64,000 bases of DNA from Megascapheus bottae. Lineage: Eukaryota > Chordata > Mammalia > Rodentia > Geomyidae. Made by a program: the position numbers and the translations under genes. The stretch's first letter is position 1. Each line of letters starts with the position of its first letter. The notes beneath the pieces are model-generated. The model had not been told where the DNA came from, made no database searches, and worked only from the letters and a program-made list of their open reading frames with translations. Shown in pieces: positions 56,400 through 64,000 of this stretch. The stretch lies in assembly GCA_024803745.1 (NCBI GenBank), contig JANJXV010000013.1, positions 56,394,602-56,458,601 on the forward strand, in the 5' to 3' direction.

Positions 56400-56590
56400 A
56401 CCAGCAATGCTGGGTTATGTTCATTTAGGCCCCTTTATCCACGTTTTTATTAGCATCAGTTAGTTTGTGTGAAGAGAACTCATTTTGACATGTCCACATG
56501 CACATGTGATTTACCTTGATCGGATGCACCCCCTCTGCCACTCTCCTTCATCCTCTTCCCCCTTATTTTGTTAGTGAAAACAACAACAAC
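56400..56590. mobile_element. Possible L1 3'-end fragment
   Basis: AT-rich block with 'acccctctgccactctcctt'-like C/T-rich sequence, 'atttaccttgatcggatgca', and a (CAA)n end near 56580. It resembles L1 3'UTR remnants, but weakly. Confidence 0.3.
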
Positions 56591-56594
56591 AAAT

Positions 56595-57100
56595 GGGCGG
56601 AGTGTGAGTGCCCACGCCTGTCGTCTTAGCTGCTCTGGTGGGAGGCAAAGATCAGTGGGTTGCAGTTTGAGGCCAGCTTGGGCAAAAAGTCAGGAGAGGC
56701 CCCATCCCTCCAGCAGCTAGGTGTGGCTGTGGGAGATGATGGCTGAGGCCTCCTGGACCAAAAACCTCTTATCCTGGGCCGGGACTTTGGCCTAGTGGTG
56801 GAGTGCTTGCCTAGCACGCACGAAGACCTGGGTTCCATTCCTTGGTAACACATACATAGAAAAAAATGCCAGAAGTGGTGCTGTGGCTCAAGTGGTAGAG
56901 CTCTAGCCTTGAGAAAACCCAGGGACAAAGCTGAGGCCCTGAGCTCAAGCCCAGAACTGGCAAAAAATAGAACAACAAACCTCTCATCCGATCTCAGGGG
57001 ACCGAGCAGCCAGGCACTGTGGCTCACACCTGCAGTCTTAGCTAGTTACGAGGCTGAAATGGAGGATCCCAGGTGAAGGATAGCCTGGCATGTATAGTCA
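56595..57100 (+). repeat. SINE cluster (B1-like, IDL-Geo, B1-like)
   Basis: 56595-56705 is B1-like ('gcccacgcctgtcgtcttag'). 56778-56970 is a sense IDL-Geo ('ttggcctagtggtggagtgc' to 'caagcccagaactggcaaaa'). 57004-57100 is B1-like ('ggcactgtggctcacacctg'). Confidence 0.8.
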
Positions 57101-58624
57101 GTAGCTCTGTGTGGCCACATGTGCCTGTCACCCCCTCTGTGAAGGCAGAGCTCAGAGGATGGCGTCTCTGGAGACCCTATCTCAACAGAAGCAAGCTGGT
57201 GTGGCGGTTGGCACTTGTCAGCCCAGCTGGAGTGGTGTGGAGCATGGTAGGCCAGCCTGGGCACAAATGAGACCCTGTCCCAGCCAGGCTCCCTGCCACG
57301 GGCCCCTGCCACTTCGTGAACGCACCCCAAAGGGGACCCAGAATATTGTGTGTTTCAGTGTAGCAGTGGGCAGCCTGTTGGGGGTAGTGGGGCAGGCAGG
57401 GGTCCTTCCCACAGCAGTGGGCAACAGCCGTGGGCCTCAGCATCTGGGGACAGGGACTGGACTCTGGGCCTTCTCCTGGGTCCTGCCTGCTGCTGGGACT
57501 CGAGCCTGCTGCGCCTGGCTCATACATGTGCCTGCTAGCCACGTTGGACTTGTGGCCAGGGGTGGGGACGCCACTTTCCCTCAAGGGTCCCCTAGCTCCT
57601 CCCTGAGGTTTGAGGCTCTGGGCCTCTCCCCAGCCCAAGGGGACACAAACAGCCCTATTGCATCAGCCATGTTTACCTGGAAAACTGAAAACAGTCTACA
57701 GAGCCATGGTGAGAAGGAAAGAGGAAAACCCCAGCTGCCTGCTCCCGGGGCTCAGGACGCTGCGCAGAGTCAGAGTAGCTCCTCACAGCTGCCCTGCAGC
57801 CCCCACCCATGCTCCAGGCAGCCTGGTGCCACCCCGGTGCCACCCCGAGAAGAAGCCCGGGCCTCCTAACGTGTGTGTGTGTGTGTGTGCGTGCGTATGC
57901 GTGTGTGTCTTTGTGGAGTGTGCTATGGCTCTGACATGCGTATCTGTGTGCGTGGCCCAGACCTCAGTGGCAAGTGTCTGGAAAGGTGGCCTGAAGGCCA
58001 GAGGACCCCACATGGCTCCGTCAGGCCTCACTGCGCCCCACACCTGCGTCTGTTTCCACGTCACCTGCTGCTCACGAGGCTTCTGGCTGTGCTGCTTGGG
58101 ACTTGTCATCTCAGAGTGTGACCCATGTGTCAGCAAACAACCAAGTTTAGGTCTGGGAATGTTGGGGACCATGAGTTTTGCCACCTCTCTGCAGGAGCCA
58201 TTTCCTGGCCCTGGGGCTTTCTGGATCCTCCCCTGGCCTGAATTCTAGTGGCAGCACCTGGGCATCTCTCATGCCTCCTAGCTTTGCCTGTCCTTCCTGT
58301 CCCTCTAGGGACTTCAGGACGAGGACGATGGAGTGAGGCTGTGGTCCTGGTCCCTTGGGATGTGTGTGGCAGCCTGTGTCCTGGGGCGCTCTGCACTCGC
58401 ATGGCTTTCCTGGAGAGAATCCCGGTGTGGAAGGTGAAGGCGGGTTGGTGTGTACAGCCTCCCTTCAGCCGGGCTGTGCACACTGCCCCGGAAGCCACCA
58501 TGAGTCCCCGCCCACCCATCACCTCCAAACCCTGAACCTTGCCACGGTCTCCCCATGGTCCCCTTCCCCCCGCAAGCACTTGGACAGTGAAGGCTGGCGA
58601 GGCAGTCCCTGGGGCAGCCCCGGG

Positions 58625-61395
58625 GTATCCTGGGGTGTGGGGGAGAAGGAGCCGTCCACCCACTGTGTGCCCAGGTCCTGGGTGTGGGGGAGAAGGAGCC
58701 ATTCACCCACTGTGTGCCCAGGTCCTGGGGTGTGGGGGAGAAGGAGCCATTCACCCACTGTGTGCCCAGGTCCTGGGGTGTGGGGGAGAAGGAGCCATTC
58801 ACCCACTGTGTGCCCAGGTCCTGGGGTGTGGGGGAGAAGGAGCCGTCCACCCACTGTGTGCCCAGGTCCTGGGTGTGGGGGAGAAGGAGCCGTCCACCCC
58901 CTGTGTGCCCAGGTCCTGGGTGTGGGGGAGAAGGAGCCGTCCACCCCCTGTGTGCCCAGGTCCTGGGGTGTGGGGGAGAAGGAGCCATTCACCCACTGTG
59001 TGCCCAGGTCCTGGGGTGTGGGGGAGAAGGAGCCATTCACCCACTGTGTGCCCAGGTCCTGGGTGTGGGGGAGAAGGAGCCATTCACCCACTGTGTGCCC
59101 AGGTCCTGGGTGTGGGGGAGAAGGAGCCGTCCACCCACTGTGTGCCCAGGTCCTGGGGTGTGGGGGAGAAGGAGCCGTCCACCCACTGTGTGCCCAGGTC
59201 CTGGGTGTGGGGGAGAAGGAGCCGTCCACCCACTGTGTGCCCAGGTCCTGGGGTGTGGGGGAGAAGGAGCCATTCACCCACTGTGTGCCCAGGTCCTGGG
59301 GTGTGGGGGAGAAGGAGCCATTCACCCACTGTGTGCCCAGGTCCTGGGGTGTGGGGGAGAAGGAGCCATTCACCCACTGTGTGCCCAGGTCCTGGGTGTG
59401 GGGGAGAAGGAGCCGTCCACCCCCTGTGTGCCCAGGTCCTGGGGTGTGGGGGAGAAGGAGCCATTCACCCACTGTGTGCCCAGGTCCTGGGGTGTGGGGG
59501 AGAAGGAGCCATTCACCCACTGTGTGCCCAGGTCCTGGGGTGTGGGGGAGAAGGAGCCGTTCACCCACTGTGTGCCCAGGTCCTGGGGTGTGGGGGAGAA
59601 GGAGCCGTCCACCCACTGTGTGCCCAGGTCCTGGGTGTGGGGGAGAAGGAGCCGTCCACCCCCTGTGTGCCCAGGTCCTGGGTGTGGGGGAGAAGGAGCC
59701 GTCCACCCACTGTGTGCCCAGGTCCTGGGTGTGGGGGAGAAGGAGCCATTCACCCACTGTGTGCCCAGGTCCTGGGTGTGGGGGAGAAGGAGCCATTCAC
59801 CCACTGTGTGCCCAGGTCCTGGGGTGTGGGGGAGAAGGAGCTGTCCACCCACTGTGTGCCCAGGTCCTGGGTGTGGGGGAGAAGGAGCCGTCCACCCACT
59901 GTGTGCCCAGGTCCTGGGGTGTGGGGGAGAAGGAGCCGTCCACCCACTGTGTGCCCAGGTCCTGGGGTGTGGGGGAGAAGGAGCCGTCCACCCACTGTGT
60001 GCCCAGGTCCTGGGTGTGGGGGAGAAGGAGCCGTCCACCCCCTGTGTGCCCAGGTCCTGGGTGTGGGGGAGAAGGAGCCGTCCACCCACTGTGTGCCCAG
60101 GTCCTGGGTGTGGGGGAGAAGGAGCCATTCACCCACTGTGTGCCCAGGTCCTGGGTGTGGGGGAGAAGGAGCCATTCACCCACTGTGTGCCCAGGTCCTG
60201 GGGTGTGGGGGAGAAGGAGCCGTTCACCCACTGTGTGCCCAGGTCCTGGGGTGTGGGGGAGAAGGAGCCGTCCACCCACTGTGTGCCCAGGTCCTCGGGT
60301 GTGGGGGAGAAGGAGCCATTCACCCACTGTGTGCCCAGGTCCTGGGGTGTGGGGGAGAAGGAGCCATTCACCCACTGTGTGCCCAGGTCCTGGGGTGTGG
60401 GGGAGAAGGAGCCGTCCACCCCCTGTGTGCCCAGGTCCTGGGTGTGGGGGAGAAGGAGCCGTCCACCCACTGTGTGCCCAGGTCCTGGGGTGTGGGGGAG
60501 AAGGAGCTGTCCACCCACTGTGTGCCCAGGTCCTGGGTGTGGGGGAGAAGGAGCCGTCCACCCACTGTGTGCCCAGGTCCTGGGGTGTGGGGGAGAAGGA
60601 GCCGTCCACCCACTGTGTGCCCAGGTCCTGGGGTGTGGGGGAGAAGGAGCCATTCACCCACTGTGTGCCCAGGTCCTGGGGTGTGGGGGAGAAGGAGCCA
60701 TTCACCCACTGTGTGCCCAGGTCCTGGGGTGTGGGGGAGAAGGAGCCGTTCACCCACTGTGTGCCCAGGTCCTGGGGTGTGGGGGAGAAGGAGCCGTCCA
60801 CCCACTGTGTGCCCAGGTCCTGGGTGTGGGGGAGAAGGAGCCGTCCACCCACTGTGTGCCCAGGTCCTCGGGTGTGGGGGAGAAGGAGCCATTCACCCAC
60901 TGTGTGCCCAGGTCCTGGGGTGTGGGGGAGAAGGAGCCATTCACCCACTGTGTGCCCAGGTCCTGGGGTGTGGGGGAGAAGGAGCCGTCCACCCCCTGTG
61001 TGCCCAGGTCCTGGGTGTGGGGGAGAAGGAGCCGTCCACCCACTGTGTGCCCAGGTCCTGGGGTGTGGGGGAGAAGGAGCTGTCCACCCACTGTGTGCCC
61101 AGGTCCTGGGTGTGGGGGAGAAGGAGCCGTCCACCCACTGTGTGCCCAGGTCCTGGGGTGTGGGGGAGAAGGAGCCGTCCACCCACTGTGTGCCCAGGTC
61201 CTGGGTGTGGGGGAGAAGGAGCCGTCCACCCACTGTGTGCCCAGGTCCTGGGGTGTGGGGGAGAAGGAGCCGTCCACCCACTGTGTGCCCAGGTCCTGGG
61301 TGTGGGGGAGAAGGAGCCGTCCACCTACTGTGTGCCCAGGTCCTGGGTGTGGGGGAGAGGAAGCCGTGTGCTCACTGTGTGCCCAGGTCCTGTGC
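58625..61395. repeat. Minisatellite of about 58 units (47/48 bp) with higher-order structure
   Basis: The unit reads 'gtcctgggg', then 'tgtgggggagaaggagcc', 'attcacccactg' or 'gtccacccactg', then 'tgtgcccag'. It alternates between 47 bp (gggtg) and 48 bp (ggggtg). Rare variants recur in register: 'gtcctcggg' at 60291 and 60863 (572 bp apart) and 'gagctgtcc' at 60504 and 61077 (573 bp apart). Blocks of about 12 units have therefore duplicated. It has no stops in several frames, which creates long spurious frames. Confidence 0.95.
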
Positions 61396-61399
61396 TCTC

Positions 61400-64000
61400 C
61401 TCTTTAGCACCTCCAGTCCTTCATACCTGAGCTCTGTGTTGAGCCTCGCCTCACATTGCCTCAGGCCCGCCTCCCGGTGACTCTGTTACGCTTCCGAAAT
61501 AGTCTGGATGACTGGCATGTGCTGCCAAGTTCAAACATGGAGCAAATTATTTCCCCCAGGCTGGCCTTGAATTCTGATCCTCCCGCTTTTGGCCTCCCAG
61601 GTAGCTGGGATTTCGGGTGTGAGCCTGGGTAGGCTGTGGTTAGGGAACTGTCTTCCTGCCGCCACCCACCTGCCAGGGCCTTCAGGTGGCATGGACTCCA
61701 GGGCAGGGTTCTGCTGCTTCATCTAGAGAGGGAAGGGATTTGCCTGGGTTGCAGGGTGGCTGCAATCAACTCGTTCGTCCTGTTCTGAGGACTGACGATG
61801 GGGGCCCTGGGTGGACACTGCTGTGGAGCTGGCCCCACGCTGCAGGCAGAGACGCAGACTTGCGTAGGGGGAGGGGCTGAGTCATGGCTGGGCCGGCTGA
61901 CCGAGACAACTGCCTGGATCATTCCGTGCTCTGGGCTGTGCAGATCCCCTCCACAGGCCACAGAGGATGTGGACAGCCTGCCACCCTCCTGAGCACCGGT
62001 GGGCCGGGCCACCAAAGCAGGACCCAGCAGGCCTCCGTGTACCCCTCCAGCCAGTGAGGGGCAAAGGGGTTTCCCCTTGGCAGTCTGCCAGACATAGTTA
62101 AAAAGTTCATTCTTGGTTTATGTTCTGTTGCTTTAACGTGACGTGGACCCTGACCACTTCTGGTTCCATGGCCATATGCGTCATGGTGGAGGACACTCTG
62201 CCGTCTTGAGACCTCATCCGGTTTCCAGTGGCCAGCTTCCTGGGAGAAGCGTGTGATGGCATGGCCTCACTCCCAGAGCCAAGCTCCGGGCTACACGCGT
62301 GAGCTCTCATGGACTGGCAGTGTTGAAAATCCTCCAGGCTCGTCTGTCTGCCCTGAAGCTCCAGATGGACTGTTTGGTGAGGCCTAGCTTGGTGGGAGCA
62401 GACCTGGGACCTGAAGAGCCAGGCCTCAAGTCATGCCAAAGGGGAGAGAGGCAGCGATGGATCTGCCTTCCTCTTACATGTAGACCTGCACCCACACGCC
62501 TCCATTAAGACAGACGACCTGCTTTAGTGTGTTGACTTAAATGCAGTGTGTGTCACACACACACACGCACACTCAGAGAAATGCCCAGAATAATGTTTGA
62601 CTGGACACTGCAGGGTCCAGTCAAGTTGGAAAACAAACTAACAAGGACACCAGGTGAATCCAGCAGGCCAGACGTGAGCCCCACATCCTCCCCTGCTGTC
62701 ACCTGTGTGGCTCTTCACCTGCTGGTGCTTGTGATGATAACATCCCTACTATCTGTCTGGCAGGGAGAGGAAGGGTGATCCAGCGCCTGTGACACCTGGA
62801 TTGAAGTGTTACCTTGTGCTTGGTGGTGTCTGGTGTTGGGTCACCTCTGTTCTTGTTTGGGGACTCTATCCAACTCCCAGGGTCCCTTTCTATCTTTGGT
62901 CCCAAGTTGGTGACCCCTAGCCCCTGGCAGGTTGAAGTGGGGCAGAGGCGGCTCCATCAGGCAGCTCACCCGGGTCCTCTGGCAGAGCCAAGTCCTGGGG
63001 TTCAAGGCAGCAGCATGGAATGGGGGGGCTCTTATCTCGCATTGCTCCCCCAGCACTGGCTTTGCCACAGTTACCCCTAGAGATGGGGCGCTGCTCGGGT
63101 GCTCCAGATCCCAAGGTACAGGCAACTGAGCCCCTCCATGTTTCCTTGCCGGCACAAGGCTTCCCAGCTGGCCAGGGACTGGTGACCCCAGCCCGTCCAG
63201 GGGTCAGGCCTGAGTCATGATTGCACCTTTTTCTGACCAAGCAGATCCCAGGGGACCAGGGCACTGCCCCGTTGTGAGCCCACCCTGCCCACGTGCATAC
63301 CTGTCAGCGCCTGAGTAACGAACTTAGCCGTCTGCACCATTCTTGGGCGGTCCTGCTCAGTGGCGCTGCGCAGGCCCACTAGCTGTCTGGGGCCTGGCCT
63401 GCCCGAGCCAGCCCAGCACCTACAGAGTCCCCCCTCCCTCCCTCAAGGGCTCAGCCTGCACCCCCAGGTGCCCCCCCGTAGGGAGGGGAGAGCAGAGGAG
63501 GCCAAAGTCCTGGGCAGTGTACAGACTTGCTGATGGGCCCTCAGAATCAGCAGTGGCCTGCCATCCCACCTCCATGCCACCCAAGTCGCTCAGTCCTGCT
63601 CAGGGGGCAGGGAGAGGAGGGGGAGAAAGACGCACACGCACACAAGAATCAGTCTCACCTGCAGCTCATGCTGCTTTGTTCCAGTCTCACTGCGGTGCCT
63701 TGGGCCCACAGGCAGGTGGGAAGGGAGGGGAGGGGAAGGGAAGGGAAGGTGAGAGGCTGTCAGCAAACATTGCCCTGAGTGCAGCGGGTGTCACCAGGCT
63801 TTCCCATGGGGTGACCGGGCAGCAGCCACCTCTCCACCCATGCCGGGACCAGGGCAGCAGGGGCATAAAGAGCTGTCCTGCTGGGGGTGGCATGCTGGCA
63901 TGAGAGTGGGAGCTGGCCCCCCAATATGCAGGTACAGGGACTAGCCATGAGCCCATGACCCACTAAAGTTTGCCTGTGGAAAGTGATGGTCTCTTTTCAG
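61400..64000. other. Distal end of the window
   Basis: 61520-61625 is an antisense B1-like SINE ('caggctggccttgaattctg'). The rest is unique-looking, with a short (CA)n at 62551-62570 and a (GGGAA)n stretch at about 63718-63748. I recognise no exon; it may still be intronic to a gene starting in the 46.5-49.2 kb island. Confidence 0.45.

Larger units (their letters stand above)
49200..58600. other. Region downstream of the CpG island (possible intron 1 of OSBPL5)
   Basis: No coding exon recognised. 49200-50870, 51090-53870, 54010-55560 and 57300-58600 are unique-looking GC-rich sequence. Microsatellites lie at 51617-51650 (TG)n and 57871-57905 (TG)n. SINEs are listed separately. Confidence 0.45.

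Noticed and set aside
58314..61480. Open frames of up to 1041 codons on both strands
   Set aside because: An artefact of the stop-free 47/48-bp minisatellite; the mix of 47 and 48 bp shifts frame and the peptides are low-complexity.
49150..64000. OSBPL5 coding exons
   Set aside because: I looked for the expected start of the OSBPL5 protein and its PH and ORD motifs and found none. The gene assignment of the CpG island therefore rests on gene order only.

Overview
The window is vertebrate nuclear DNA from a mammal, almost certainly a rodent. It has spliced genes with GT-AG introns, AATAAA signals, CpG islands, antisense L1 fragments, (CA)n microsatellites and dozens of SINEs. The commonest SINE is a two-part element: an ID-like, tRNA-derived left half joined to a right half containing 'gtggctcaagtggtagagct'. 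It matches my recollection of IDL-Geo, a family described only from Geomyoidea (kangaroo rats, pocket mice, pocket gophers). I therefore infer a geomyoid rodent; genus and species cannot be read from the sequence.

Layout, with every recognised gene on the + strand. (1) 1-15.7 kb: the 3' part of NADSYN1 (glutamine-dependent NAD+ synthetase), 11 coding exons covering the whole ammonia-dependent synthetase domain to the stop codon and poly(A) signal. A minisatellite of about 39 units (mostly 60 bp) at 2.7-5.1 kb runs into the 3' splice site and first codons of the exon that encodes the ATP-binding PP-loop. (2) 15.7-23.7 kb: intergenic, rich in SINEs. (3) 23.7-28.3 kb: MRGPRE, an intact single-coding-exon orphan GPCR, with a candidate upstream non-coding exon and poly(A) signal. 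(4) 28.3-33.9 kb: intergenic. (5) 33.9-35.7 kb: MRGPRG, a second Mas-related GPCR with an open frame, but lacking the usual Arg at the end of TM3 and carrying an abnormally long, probably frameshifted C-terminal tail. (6) 35.7-46.4 kb: intergenic, with several tandem repeats and a small CpG-rich candidate promoter near 38.4 kb. (7) 46.5-49.2 kb: a large CpG island built partly of GC-rich tandem repeats, with a candidate non-coding first exon. From the gene order NADSYN1-MRGPRE-MRGPRG, it is probably the promoter of OSBPL5, but no OSBPL5 coding exon is visible. (8) 49.2-64 kb: no recognised coding exon; it contains a 2.8 kb minisatellite (47/48-bp units) with higher-order structure.

The genes do not form a pathway. 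NADSYN1 is a housekeeping cytosolic enzyme of NAD+ synthesis; the MRGPR genes encode membrane receptors of a family expressed largely in sensory neurons. The most noteworthy signal is the tandem amplification of an intron-exon junction inside NADSYN1. Each unit copies a branch-point-like motif, an acceptor AG and ten codons including the S-G-G of the PP-loop, and all unit lengths are multiples of three.

All exon boundaries were placed by hand from splice consensus, reading-frame continuity and remembered orthologue proteins; no alignment was run. Repeat boundaries are approximate.
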